From Polytrichum commune (Eukaryota; Streptophyta; Polytrichopsida; Polytrichales; Polytrichaceae), in assembly GCA_950295325.1 (NCBI GenBank), contig OX485807.1, positions 2,916,501 through 2,980,500 of the forward strand: 64,000 nucleotides of DNA, given 5' to 3'. The notes beneath the pieces are model-generated. The model made no database searches and was not told the DNA's origin. It worked only from the letters and a program-made list of their open reading frames with translations. Below are positions 35,880 through 46,255 of this stretch, one piece after another; the first letter of the stretch is position 1; each line of letters starts with the position of its first letter. A program made the position numbers and the translations under genes.

Positions 35880-36310
35880 CAGTAGTAATGGGTTGAGGTT
35901 TTCTTTTTCTTAAATTTTTTGAGACAAATTAGACAACTTTATTTCATTGCCAATAAAATCAAACAAGGTCACCGAAACCCAACCAAGAGAAGCTTTACAG
36001 CCTTTTTGAGTGCACACGGTGGAATTACACAACCCCAAGAAGGGTGACAAGAAACTTAAACATGGTTAACCAGGTACTGGCAAGCGAACAGTGGATGCTT
36101 TTCTGTTGCAAGAAATTCTAGAGTTCAAATGGATGTAGAAGAGATAGTTGCCATCCCGAAGAGAGTCGAAGCCATTTATAGACTTGTTTGTAATTAGGAG
36201 CAACATCCGTCTCATTCACCACTTTCTCCCAAGCAATCCTGGCATATGAGAAATGGGTAGAAGTCAAGTGGGGTTGTTTTTGACAGTGTCGAATAAAAAA
36301 TAGCAATGGG
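35880..36310 (-). mobile_element. Probable LINE 3' fragment (zinc-ribbon region after reverse transcriptase)
   Basis: On the minus strand the frame from 36306 reads RHCQKQPHLTSTHFSYARIA and continues WEKVVNE. This resembles the C..C...E...HL...C..A..W zinc-binding region that follows the reverse transcriptase in many plant LINEs (zf-RVT). The downstream sequence is interrupted. Only a fragment remains and the assignment rests on a short motif. Confidence 0.35.
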
Positions 36311-36401
36311 AGTAATTAACATTAAACACCTCTGTACAACATCTTGAGATTATTCGTGTTATTGGATCTCTTCACTCGGACCTTTAGGGGTGAACATGAC
36401 A

Positions 36402-36590
36402 GTGTCCAGGGAGATCTTTTGGGCATAAATAATCAGTCGAGAACCCAGTGTTTCCAATCCGAACAGTTACATGTTGACATCTTTCGGTTTTCTTTATTGA
36501 TTTGAGGTATATTCTGTGGATTCCTCTAAGAAAGGTCCGTGATTTTCATGAAGACTTGAAGTCGTGTTAGTGACCTGAACGTGTTTCCAC
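36402..36590 (+). mobile_element. Small 10-bp-TSD element, copy d (3' truncated)
   Basis: Begins GTGTCCAGGGAGATCTTTTG and keeps the central CATCTTTCGG and TTGAGGTATATTC motifs. The right third of the family consensus is missing or degraded, so no target duplication can be assigned. Confidence 0.6.
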
Positions 36591-36964
36591 TACACCGATT
36601 TTGGTATTATTGACCATATTTTCACACTTAAAACATTGAGCGCAGGATATCTTGTATTGGTTCCACACCATCAACCAACCTAAAATATTTAACAGCAAAG
36701 GCTCACAGTGTAGGTTCTAGTATTTCTATTGAATTATGAATAGTGTGCATTACAATTTCTTTCAAATTAAACGGAGGTGGGTACTATATCAGGGGGTCAT
36801 GACAAGTGCAACTAGGATTGCACACCTCAATTGTGAATGATTTTCACCACACTCAATAGTCCTATTGGTGAAGGTGGAAAAGTGGCATGGGAATGATGAA
36901 CAAGGACCCCTCTCATTGTCTAATTGGGGTGGTGAAAGCATGGGTCCAAGACCTGGCGGGCTTT
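36591..36964. other. Intergenic, no gene seen
   Basis: No protein-like frame or recognisable repeat. Confidence 0.5.
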
Positions 36965-37186
36965 CCCTTCAATCTTGAGACTTCTAACCAACACCTTTCA
37001 TAAATGATAAATAAAATAATCAGCGTACATCAAAGTAGGATAAGATAAAAATTCACCCACGATTATCTCCTAGGGAAAAAATGAATGTGACCCACACTAA
37101 TTTTGAGCTAGAGACTTAGTGTGGACTGAAATGAATGTGAGCTCTAGAAAACCATTGGGGCCTATACTAATAGGACAAACTATTTA
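36965..37186 (+). repeat. Dispersed repeat (pairs with 57688-57930)
   Basis: Similar in the same orientation to 57688-57930. Shared landmarks are CTTGAGACTT followed by CCAACACCTT, TACATCAAA, a CCCACACTAAT motif and GCTCTAGAAAAC. Non-coding and diverged. Confidence 0.55.
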
Positions 37187-37195
37187 GGGTAGTTT

Positions 37196-37539
37196 CTCAG
37201 GGGGGGGGGGGCAGTGTGTTAAAAAGTTAAGGATATAGGTGCGAACAACCACTATTTTATAGGGGGGTATTACTTTCAATTCTCTTCTTTTTTCACATGC
37301 TATCATTATGTAAATTTCTACTTTGGGTTAATATAAAAATGGCTTGCATTACTTATAATTCCAAATTACCTATTATTCCATACCCTATAGTACTTTAAAG
37401 ATGTCCAATGCCATTTTTGATACCCTATATTACTCTTAAGTCCAATTATAATTTTTTGCCCCCATTTTTTTAAATACCCTATCATTTGTTCGCACGTATA
37501 TTGCTACTCCAACCAATGACTACCCCCCCCCCCCCCCCC
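37196..37539. mobile_element. MITE-like element with G/C homopolymer ends, about 344 bp
   Basis: The left end is a run of about 12 G and the right end a run of C. Inward from these lie imperfect inverted stretches (GATATAGGTGCGAACAA at the left against the complement of TTGTTCGCACGTATATTG at the right). GGGTAGTTT flanks both sides (37187-37195 and 37540-37548), a possible 9-bp target duplication. Non-coding. Exact ends are uncertain because of the homopolymers. Confidence 0.5.
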
Positions 37540-37904
37540 GGGTAGTTTTCTATATGATAACATATAACCCATGATGTAAACTATGGGCTTGCCGAAGGTA
37601 AGTCAAAGCATACATATGCTCATACTCTTCTCATAGGATTGACAAGTATACGTCTACTTAGTCCTAGTAGTGTGGGCCACAAATTTTCTCTAAAACACAA
37701 ATTAGTTTTCAACCCATGCCAAATCTTTGATTTAAAGTGAATTAGTATGGACCATGTTAATCATCCTTCAAGAAAACTACTATGGGTATACATGTTTTAA
37801 TTATATGCTATTTTTTATGTAAGGTGACTATTTTATTATACATAAAAGTTGTTGGTCAGATGTCTCGAGGAAGGCTGAGGGAAACATCCAAAGGCTTGGA
37901 CCAC

Positions 37905-38135
37905 TACCCAGGAAGTTTTTGGACCTAGTCAGTCAAGATCCTAGTGATTCTAAATCCAGCCGGTTACATGTTGACATCTTCTGATTTTGCTTTATTATTC
38001 ATTCGAGATATATTCTCCTATAGATTCTCTTTAAATGGTCGGTAATTCTCCTGAAGTCTACAACTTCAACCGGTTATTTCTCAAACTCAACCCATTGACA
38101 TCTGTAAGTAACCGCCGGTTCATCCCAAGAAGTGA
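37905..38135 (+). mobile_element. Small 10-bp-TSD element, copy e
   Basis: About 231 bp with the family order of motifs. The first bases have changed (TACCCAGGAAG in place of GTGTCCAGGGAG). It is flanked by CTTGGACC (37895-37902 and 38136-38143), the remaining part of the target duplication. Confidence 0.65.
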
Positions 38136-38651
38136 CTTGGACCTATGTTATCTCCGCCTCGATTGCACAATTAGAGCGGCCAGCACCTTAATTATTTCCA
38201 ATCAATCCTGTGCTCACATTGCAGCTAGGACTATTTAGTGTAGTGAAGTGAAGAGGTTGCTGTGGAGGAAGGGGTGGGGGAAATGTGAGCAGCAACTTTC
38301 ATCCACATTGGATGAAGAATGCATGCCAATGGATGCACAACAAGCACATTCCCCTTGACGCAAATTTTTCTTATTAACCTGGGCCTAGTACATTCCTACT
38401 AAGAATCCTAAGTGTGCCAAAATACATGTGTTTTTTTTTGTTTTTTTTTTTTGGGGGGGGGGGCTGGTTTGTCAATTGAATTTGATTATATTTTTTAATA
38501 TATTAGTATGTAAGGTGCTACAAAAATCGGAAACCTTATGTGGATTTTTTTGTAAACTAGATCTAATATGAGATGTATGGAATTTTCCAATGACATTGTT
38601 CTAGTCAGGATTTCTAGTGTATTTGCCTTCCCCTTCCCCCCCCTCCCCCCC
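38136..38651. other. Intergenic, low-complexity rich
   Basis: No gene seen. A T run followed by a G run lies at about 38431-38463 and a C-rich run at about 38634-38651. The outermost 70 or so bases expected of the adjacent foldback copy are replaced by this sequence. Confidence 0.5.
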
Positions 38652-39117
38652 GTCACTGAGGCGCTGTGAATGAGCCTCTTGATTTCGCGAGCATAGTGCA
38701 TCCGGACCGTTGATCCATCAAGGCCCATCCAAGGGCCTCAATGATCCTAGGTGGCGAGGGGGTGGGGGTGGTGCTTGCCACCAAGGTAGGTGGGGGCCGG
38801 GGTGATGCTTGCCACCAAGGCGGGGTGGGGCCGTGGGCCTCGTGTCTTTTATTTCGGGGAGGCCGGCTTTAGGGTGGTGTCGGGCCTAGTGGCTAGGCGG
38901 GCTCGGTGGGCTAGGCAGCTAGGTAGGCTAGGTAGGCCTACTTACTAAATAACTAGTTGGTTGGTTACCCTTACTCTACTTACTAAATAACTAGTTGGTA
39001 ACCCTTACTCTACTTACTAAATAACAAGTTGGTTACCCTTACTCTACTTACTAAATAACTAGTTGGTTACCCTTACTCTACTTACTAAATAACTAGTTGG
39101 TTAGCCTTACTTGCTAA

Positions 39118-39615
39118 GGGCCACTTCACACACGAGCCAAGAGCCATGACCGTGAAATTGTGAGAGCCCACAAGAAAGTGTCTAAAGGCCGTCCCAAGAC
39201 ACCTCCAAAATCATGTAGTGCGGTCACGGATCCTCAAGTGTAGTGTGAAGTCATATGTACCGGGCCCTCAACCAAATGCTATTTCATTGAATTTCTATTC
39301 ATGCGGGTCCTCACACATGGTAAAATAGAATAAACCAACGGTTGTGAGCGTTTGGAATGCGATGGTCTCCCAATTTTGTGTTAGGCCTACCTCCAAGATG
39401 TGGTTTTTGAAAGTAGTCCAAGTGACCATGAAACGTTACCCATTTGATGCCATGTAGGAATCAATGTAGACTTTACATCTATCTTGCATTCACTTACTCC
39501 ATTGGTCCTTCAAACGTAATGTGAAGCGAACTTGGACCGGCTCTGCCTTTTCCACCAATGAGAGTGCTCAAAGTGTAAGGGTCACAAGCTCTCAATCTCG
39601 TGTGTGAAGTGGCCC
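39118..39615. mobile_element. PIF/Harbinger-type MITE, copy 2
   Basis: 498 bp with the same ends as 16618-17117 (GGGCCACTTCACACACGAG and CTCGTGTGTGAAGTGGCCC) and TAA on both sides (39115-39117 and 39616-39618). It is inserted in the tandem-repeat zone of the foldback element. Confidence 0.8.
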
Positions 39616-40176
39616 TAAGTGGCAAGGGACGGCTAAGGCTGGGTCACTTCTTTTACGTACTCATACATGAATTTACACTTCAAAGCAATGTGGGCACTTC
39701 CAACTTCCCCCAACATTGTAAGGTAACCGCGTCTTAAATGGACATTCTCTTTTTTCACCCACTTGTACTAAGATACTAGGATGCCAAACATGTAATTAAT
39801 GCGAGATGATTAACACATCCAATTTGTGCCCGTGCCCACTTTCCTCATAATTTGAGGAGCTCATGTGAATATTCTATTCACTATCAAAATGAACATTCCA
39901 TAAGTTAAAACAATTACCATTTAGACATTCCCAATTATGAGATTTGTTCCATTTAGCATGGTTAATAAATTCTCAACACGATGTCCTCTATCTTTTCAAG
40001 ACATGCATTTTGGTGTCCATACCTAACTTCAAGACTTGCACATATACCACTCAAATATACATGTCCAATTAAGAAGAGTGACCACAAAAGGCCCATATAC
40101 ATTTGTAAATAATTGTATCATACTTAGTGTCACCTACATTACATAATCTATGTATTATGCCTATTGTCATGCAACG

Positions 40177-40550
40177 GAGTAAGTGAATGCAAGATGGATG
40201 TAAAGTCTACATTGATTCCTACATGGCATCAAATGGGTAACGTTACTTGGACTACTTTCAAAAACCACATCTTGGAGGTAGGCCTAACACAAAATTGGGA
40301 GACCATCGCATTCCAAACGCTCACAACCGTTGGTTTATTCTATTTTACCATGTGTGAGGACCCGCATGAATAGAAATTCAATGAAATAGCATTTGGTTGA
40401 GGGCCTGGTACATATGACTTCACACTACACTTGAGGATCCGTGACCACACTACATGATTTTGGAGGTGTCTTGGGACGGCCTTTAGACACTTTCTTGTGG
40501 GCTCTCACAATTTCACGGTCATGGCTCTTGGCTCGTGTGTGAAGTGGCCC
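40177..40550. mobile_element. PIF/Harbinger-type MITE, partial inverted copy 3
   Basis: Near-perfect reverse complement of about 39118-39503, ending GTGAAGTGGCCC at 40550. It is followed by TTAGCAAGTAAGGCTAACC, the mirror image of the sequence before copy 2. The other end of the MITE is absent. Confidence 0.75.
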
Positions 40551-40639
40551 TTAGCAAGTAAGGCTAACCAACTAGTTATTTAGTAAGTAGAGTAAGGGTA
40601 ACCAACTACACTAAATAGGTAGATTAGTATGATACCAGT

Positions 40640-41026
40640 CGGACAACTTTGAAGAAATGGGAAGGAACCAAGAGATTCCACGATCTCATATGGGATATGC
40701 AGAAGATGTATGAAGACAAGGTCTGGCAATTACACGAAGAAAGAGAAATAGGATTCACGTACCGGTCACAATTTGAAAGAGACATCGTTGAGTTACCAGA
40801 GGAGCTGCAAGCAGTAATTTTCTCTAAGGTATGGAATGATGGAAGGGAAGGAATTAGCGCCTATGTGTTAGGAGCAACGCGACATCGAGGTTACCACTAC
40901 AAGCAAGAAGGTTTGTTGTACGATTTGTATGTTAGAAAGATATTCTTACCTCTGTATGGTGGTTTGCATGGTAGTGTGGGGAACTTGAATGTGGAACAGG
41001 AACAAGAACAAGAAACAAGAACTTAA
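40640..41026 (+). CDS. Pre-gag frame of the Gypsy element (fossil part)
   Basis: About 125 residues, including WEGTKRFHDLIWDMQKMYED and a charged, mostly helical middle, ending in an EQEQEQE tail. It lies directly upstream of gag and begins at the junction with the foldback remnant. I recognise no domain. It may be the remnant of an extra ORF or of a longer gag leader. Confidence 0.4.
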   Translation, partial: RTTLKKWEGTKRFHDLIWDMQKMYEDKVWQLHEEREIGFTYRSQFERDIVELPEELQAVIFSKVWNDGREGISAYVLGATRHRGYHYKQEGLLYDLYVRKIFLPLYGGLHGSVGNLNVEQEQEQETRT

Positions 41027-41141
41027 ATCAAGTATCCAAGTAATCATCCATAGGCAAACATGTGAAGTACGGGTGCATTGAGGCGTCAGAGCTGAGAGAG
41101 CCGGCCAAGACCATGACCCCGAAACACTCTCAGTAGCGTAC

Positions 41142-42413
41142 ATGGTTGATCATGAGGATACATCTAGTACGAGAAGTACATCACCAACCCCTAGAGAACA
41201 GGAGGCAGAGAAGAAGCATGTGGAGCGCATGCATTCCAGAGAAGACCGCATAAGGCGGACTGAACAACTCAAGAGAGAAAGAGAAGAGAGGTACGCTAGG
41301 CGTACAAGACAACGAACTACAGGAAGTGAAGAGAGCCGATACGCTTCTAAACCACCGGCAGTAGGTTCCCACACCCCTAAGCCCAGCCACCATAGAAGTC
41401 AAAGTGAAGGAGGAGGTAATGGTGAGACAAGCAAAGGACATGAAGACTTGGATGAAGAGAACTTGAATCAGGGAGAAAGCGAGGAAGATGAGGATGATCT
41501 GATAATAGGAACCCCTCTTGGGACATATGTTTTGAGAACAAGAGGTACAGGTAAAAACACGGGTACGCATACCCCAGTAGATAAAGCACAGGACAACACC
41601 CATCAAGGAAACACGGCCGAGGAAAATCTTTTCAACCCAAGGAGTTGGGAGAAACTGAAGAGAAATTTTGAAGAACAATTTAGCTTTGAAGACTCCGGCT
41701 TCTCCGGAGAGAGCACACAAGATAACACGGACCAAAGAGCAAAAAGACCCATCAGTCAAGAAGAATTTGACGAACTACGAAGAAAGTTTGAAGAGAAACT
41801 TAAGCAATTCCAAAACCTTGGAATTAACACCGGAGTCAGCCCACCACCAGCCAAGAGCAATAATCCACCCAGTGTTGGAAACAACCCACCCAATTCAGCC
41901 AACATGGCTGCACAACAACGGAGAACAAAGGTTCCCTTACCGACCTACAAAGGTAAGACAAATCCCGATACCTACATGCAAGAATTTAACAATGTGTGTC
42001 TTGCCAACCAGGAAGACACAGATGCAATCAAGTTGCAATTATTTCCAGTCACCTTGAAGAAGCGAGCATTAGAATGGTACTCCCAATTTGGCCCAAATCA
42101 TTTTCCAGATTGGCCAACTTTAGGAACTGCCTTTCTTATGAGATTCAGATCAAAGAAATCGGAGGGGGAGGTCATTGAAAGCTTAGGCTCCCTCAAACAG
42201 AAGAAAGACGAGACAGTCGAAGAATTTTATGAAAGGGTTATGGTGGAATCATCAAAGATTCACCCTCAACCTAGCAATCAATTCAAGAAAGCATGGTTCC
42301 TTAATGGATTGAAAAAGGAATACGCTAAGCACATTGATTTAATGCCGACCGATGACTTGGATGAAGCAAAAGCATCGGCACGGAAGTTGGAATTAGGACA
42401 GATGAGGAAATGA
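41142..42413 (+). CDS. Gag-like capsid region of the Gypsy element (fossil part)
   Basis: The first 260 or so residues are charged and low-complexity (many Arg, Glu and Ser). From about residue 265 the sequence fits the retrotransposon gag (capsid) domain: LPTYKGKTNPDTYMQEF, then LKKRALEWYSQF, a TAFLMRF stretch, ETVEEFYERV and FLNGLKKEY. In the family this protein forms the particle. Confidence 0.75.
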   Translation: MVDHEDTSSTRSTSPTPREQEAEKKHVERMHSREDRIRRTEQLKREREERYARRTRQRTTGSEESRYASKPPAVGSHTPKPSHHRSQSEGGGNGETSKGHEDLDEENLNQGESEEDEDDLIIGTPLGTYVLRTRGTGKNTGTHTPVDKAQDNTHQGNTAEENLFNPRSWEKLKRNFEEQFSFEDSGFSGESTQDNTDQRAKRPISQEEFDELRRKFEEKLKQFQNLGINTGVSPPPAKSNNPPSVGNNPPNSANMAAQQRRTKVPLPTYKGKTNPDTYMQEFNNVCLANQEDTDAIKLQLFPVTLKKRALEWYSQFGPNHFPDWPTLGTAFLMRFRSKKSEGEVIESLGSLKQKKDETVEEFYERVMVESSKIHPQPSNQFKKAWFLNGLKKEYAKHIDLMPTDDLDEAKASARKLELGQMRK

Positions 42414-42589
42414 AGATTCCCTGATGAGAGTGACAGTGAGGAGTCAAGTGACGACTCAGAGGAAGAACGGCGAAAGAAGAAAAAGAAGACAAAGAGCAAG
42501 AAGACCAACTCAACTAAAGATGACATCAAGACTCTCAGAGAAGAGATAGAAGGATTAGCTCTAGGGAGCAGAAAATTTCAAACAGGCAT

Positions 42590-43319
42590 CATTTGTCGGA
42601 GATGCCGAAATGAAGGACACTATGTTCAAGAATGTCAGATGAAGCAATGCACAAATTGTAATAGCCTTACTCATAACACAAGTGAGTGTGTTTATGAAAG
42701 GCACGAGTCTCGGAGGCCCCGAGATAGAAGATATGGGGCAAATCAAATACAACCCCAAACCAATCGAAGGCCAGGAGTGATCACTCCTAGGCGAGAAACG
42801 AATGACAGAAGGGTTCGGTTTGAACCAAGGATAGAATTCAGAAGAGATGAGAGATCCCCCTTTAGGGAAGGCGATTACCGGCGGGAGGCGGGAGGCCCCT
42901 ACCGGGGAAATGAATATCGCAGAGAAGAACGGCCCTACTATCGGCCCAACAACAAGTACAGAGATGATTTTAGGAGGGAAGGTTATTACCCCTACAAAAG
43001 CCAAGATTACCGGAGGGAAGATGAATACCCCTACCGAGGAGGCCCCAGAGGACCTATTAACCATGACAGGTATGAGTATATCAGAAGCCTGATGGATAAT
43101 AACAACACCAAGGCAGCGCCGAGAACTGGGTTCACTGGCGGACCACAACGAGATGGCAACCCTGACGAGTGTTTCTATTGTCATCAGAAGGGCCACCGGA
43201 AGCCGGATTGTCCGCACTATATCAAACATCAACATGAGTTGAATGGATTTAGAAACACACAGCCGGCCGTGGGAGCCAACGCAGTGTCCCCTGCGGTTTG
43301 TGTGATGACGAGAGCCTAG
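42590..43319 (+). CDS. Nucleocapsid-type zinc knuckles of the Gypsy element (fossil part)
   Basis: Three CCHC knuckles are visible: CRRCRNEGHYVQEC near 42598, CTNCNSLTHNTSEC near 42649 and CFYCHQKGHRKPDC near 43168. An Arg/Tyr-rich repetitive stretch (EYRREE, DYRREDEYPYRG) lies between the second and third. RNA binding is the family role. Confidence 0.7.
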
Positions 43320-43778
43320 CGGGCTGCAGCCGAGGAAGGCAAGGAAGATAGCGAAAGTGACGACAGTGATGATGACGATGATTCGAGCAGTGGCAGCTCT
43401 GAGGAGCAGGAAGATCATCAACAAAGAGATGAGAACTCTGATGAAGAGAGAGATGTTGTGCGCGAGCCGGACGCACACCCCGATGAAGACAAAGAGGAGG
43501 TATTCGAGCAAGATGAACACGTTGATGATAAGGAGAAAGAGGAAAGGCCGATAGGAGCCAACAACGATGAATGGGAAGCTGATAGGAGAGTCCACCGGGA
43601 GGTGAGTAAAACTATCACGGAAATACAGGAGGAAGAGGGCGAAGCTCTACCCACGCCAGAAGAGTTCGCACCTTGATACCCAGAAGAAGAAGAGGCAGGG
43701 AAGCCTAACGAACGGAGCCCCGAGAAAGGAGGCGTCCCAAAGACTACCCAGGCAAGGGTAGATGAGATCTTAGAGAAT

Positions 43779-44576
43779 GTGATGAATCACACAAGAGCCA
43801 ACATTTCAATAGGGCAACTACTAGAGATAGCCCCCTATTGTAGGAAACGGGTAATGGCTGCCCTTACCAGCCAAGAAGGAACGTCTGAGAAACCGACCTC
43901 TACATACCAAGTGACAGCAAAGGCATTCGATGAGGAAATGCCCATGATATCAGTGATCGTAAAGAATAAACGAATACCGAACGTGTTGATCGATGGTGGA
44001 TCAGGAGTGAACATCATCACATACACATTGAGGAAGAAATTAGGACTCAAGAAGATAGAGCCCGCACCATTTACCATTAAGATGGCTGACCAGAGGAAGG
44101 TCATGCCCAAAGGAATCATCCGGGATGTACGCCTTGATGTGGGCGGAATCATAATCCGGACGACACTCACCGTCATTGACATGGTGAGCACCGAAGACAG
44201 TTACTCCCTTTTGCTAGGGAGGCCATGGTTAAAAGAGGCCCAAATACAACATGATTGGCCCCTCAACAAATTGACCTTAACGCAAGGGGGAAACAAGGTA
44301 GAGATAAGCACCCAAAGAACGCCGGCCCTATCACCGGCCAAAAGACCCCTAAATTGGGAAGACTACGACTGGGAAATGGGATTGTCCGATGAAGAAGAAG
44401 CGATAGTCTATGAAGCCTTCCCAGAACTTCTACCCATGGGGAACTTTGATTTGAAAAGCTTGAGGAAGCTAAGAGAACCAAGCTGCAAAACAGTGAAGAT
44501 TGATACCCACCACGAACCAGGAAACTTGGAGCACGGAAAAGAGAAACCGAGAAACCTCGGTCAAGAAAAGCAATGA
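43779..44576 (+). CDS. Protease region of the Gypsy element (fossil part)
   Basis: Aspartic-protease-like core VLIDGGSGVNIITYTLRKKL near 43984-44045, followed by LLLGRPWL near 44209, the usual second landmark of retroelement proteases. Acidic sequence follows before reverse transcriptase. Confidence 0.65.
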   Translation: MMNHTRANISIGQLLEIAPYCRKRVMAALTSQEGTSEKPTSTYQVTAKAFDEEMPMISVIVKNKRIPNVLIDGGSGVNIITYTLRKKLGLKKIEPAPFTIKMADQRKVMPKGIIRDVRLDVGGIIIRTTLTVIDMVSTEDSYSLLLGRPWLKEAQIQHDWPLNKLTLTQGGNKVEISTQRTPALSPAKRPLNWEDYDWEMGLSDEEEAIVYEAFPELLPMGNFDLKSLRKLREPSCKTVKIDTHHEPGNLEHGKEKPRNLGQEKQ

Positions 44577-45487
44577 AGAAAGAACAAGAACCTATGGAGG
44601 AGAAACCGGTATATCCCTCCCAGTTTTACAAGGCAAAAGAAGGAGAGATAGAGATTGATCGCACCCCTGCCTCAGAAGCCGTTAAAGGGAAGAAGATAGC
44701 AGGATGGACAGTTGAAGATGAAGACTTGGTGAAGAATTTAAACTTAGGAACTCCGGAGGAGCCTAAGTTAGTCAAAATCGCGAAAGACTTGGGAGAATAC
44801 GAAGCAAAGGTGAAAGAGCTACTCCTAAAATTCAAGGATGTGTTTGCTTTCACGTATAAAGACATGAAGGGCATACCCCCTCATGTGTGCGAGCACAAGA
44901 TTGAGCTGCAGCCGGAAGCCAAGCCGGTGCGACAAATGCGTTATAGGATGAATCCTAATTACGCAGCCAAGGTGAAGGAAGAAATCGACAAGTACTTGGA
45001 AGCGGGATTCATATATCATGTGGATAAAACAGAATGGCTATCACCGATCGTGATTGTGCCAAAAAAAAATGAAAAACTACGAGTGTGCGTCGACTACCGA
45101 AAACTCAACGCAGTCACCAAGGTAGATCCTTTTCCTTTACCTTTTACAGAATCCATCTTGGAAGCGGTTGCAGGACATGAGATGTACACGTTGATGGACG
45201 AGTACAGTGGATACAACCAAATCATGATCGCCTTAGAAAACCAGCTGAAGACTTCTTTCATCACCGAGTACGGAGTATTCGCGTACAGGGTAATGCCTTT
45301 TGGATTGATGTGCGCACCCGCCACCTTCCAAAGAGGCATGATGAAGATATTTGCCGATTACCTCGACAAATTCATAAAGGTGTTTTTAGATGATTTTACA
45401 GTTTACGGAACCAAGGAAGACCACATTGAGCATTTGGAAAAATGTCTCATTAAGTGCCGCGAAAATGGAGTAAGCCTGAACCCATAA
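44573..45487 (+). CDS. Reverse transcriptase region of the Gypsy element (fossil part)
   Basis: Fingers and palm motifs are in order: KPVRQMRYRMNPNY, EWLSPIVIVPKK, LRVCVDYRKLNAVTKVDPFP, YTLMDEYSGYNQI, FAYRVMPFGLMCAPATFQR and the active-site FLDDFTVYG. This is the most diagnostic part for Ty3/Gypsy, and its style resembles plant Tat/Athila elements. Confidence 0.85.
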   Translation: MKKEQEPMEEKPVYPSQFYKAKEGEIEIDRTPASEAVKGKKIAGWTVEDEDLVKNLNLGTPEEPKLVKIAKDLGEYEAKVKELLLKFKDVFAFTYKDMKGIPPHVCEHKIELQPEAKPVRQMRYRMNPNYAAKVKEEIDKYLEAGFIYHVDKTEWLSPIVIVPKKNEKLRVCVDYRKLNAVTKVDPFPLPFTESILEAVAGHEMYTLMDEYSGYNQIMIALENQLKTSFITEYGVFAYRVMPFGLMCAPATFQRGMMKIFADYLDKFIKVFLDDFTVYGTKEDHIEHLEKCLIKCRENGVSLNP

Positions 45488-45529
45488 AAGTGTTTCTTCT
45501 GCATCAATTTAGGGAGACTCTTAGGGCAC

Positions 45530-46087
45530 GTGGTATGCAAGGAAGAATTGTTGGTGGATCCAAAGAAGATAGAAGTTATCAAGGGATTACCTCCACCAAC
45601 CACCGTACGAGGAATTCGGAGTTTCCTGGGACAAACTACATACCATCGAAAATTCATATGGATGTACGCTGAGATCACTCGGCCTTTGTACTTATTACTC
45701 AAGAAAGGAGAAAAGTACATTTGGACAAAATCTTGTCAAGAGGCCTTCGAAGAAGTGAAGAAAATATTAACAACTACATCCATTTTGGTAACTCCCAATT
45801 GGACCATGGAATTCCACGTACATTACGATGCCTCCAACATCGCGATTGGAGCCGTTTTGGCTCAGAACATACACGGGGATAGAGATTCCCTAATTCATTA
45901 CGCTAGTCGACTCCTAAACAATGCGGAGAAGAACTATAGTACGACGGAGCGTGAAGCCCTAGCAATGATCTACTCAGTGGGCAAATTCAGACACTATTTG
46001 CTAGCAAACCATTTCGTGTTCTACGTGGACCATCAAGCCCTGCTATACTTGGTCAATCGACCAGTGGTGTCCGAGCGAATCGCGTGA
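45530..46087 (+). CDS. RNase H region of the Gypsy element (fossil part)
   Basis: Includes the connection region (GIRSFLGQTTYHRKFI) and the RNase H landmarks HYDASNIAIGAVLAQ, YSTTEREALAMIYSVGKFRH and YVDHQALLYLV. The standard tail of the domain follows at the start of the next region (KPGRSHVMANHLSR). Confidence 0.8.
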   Translation: MVCKEELLVDPKKIEVIKGLPPPTTVRGIRSFLGQTTYHRKFIWMYAEITRPLYLLLKKGEKYIWTKSCQEAFEEVKKILTTTSILVTPNWTMEFHVHYDASNIAIGAVLAQNIHGDRDSLIHYASRLLNNAEKNYSTTEREALAMIYSVGKFRHYLLANHFVFYVDHQALLYLVNRPVVSERIA

Positions 46088-46255
46088 TGGATGATGTTAC
46101 TTCAAGAGTATGATTTTGAAGTAGTTTATAAGCCTGGTAGGAGCCATGTAATGGCTAACCACCTATCAAGGATAGAAAACGGAGAAGACCCCTCAGGGGT
46201 ACAAGACCAGTTTCCGGACGCAAGTTTATTCATGGTTCACGTGCAACCATTCGAA

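Larger units (their letters stand above)
38652..40622. mobile_element. Second foldback-element copy, rearranged and nested with MITEs
   Basis: From GTCACTGAGGCGCTGTGAAT at 38652 the sequence follows the left end of the element at 2866-4120 through the 34-bp tandem repeats (38939-39116). Internal sequence shared with 3350-3620 is at about 39830-40160. Part of the opposite inverted end is at 40551-40622. Both outermost ends are missing. A Harbinger-type MITE sits at 39118-39615. A second, partial and inverted copy of it lies at 40177-40550, at the mirrored position in the other arm. Confidence 0.7.

Noticed and set aside
42561-43595. 344-codon minus-strand frame
   Set aside because: It is the shadow of the Arg-rich gag/zinc-knuckle region. 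The plus strand shows clear CCHC motifs.
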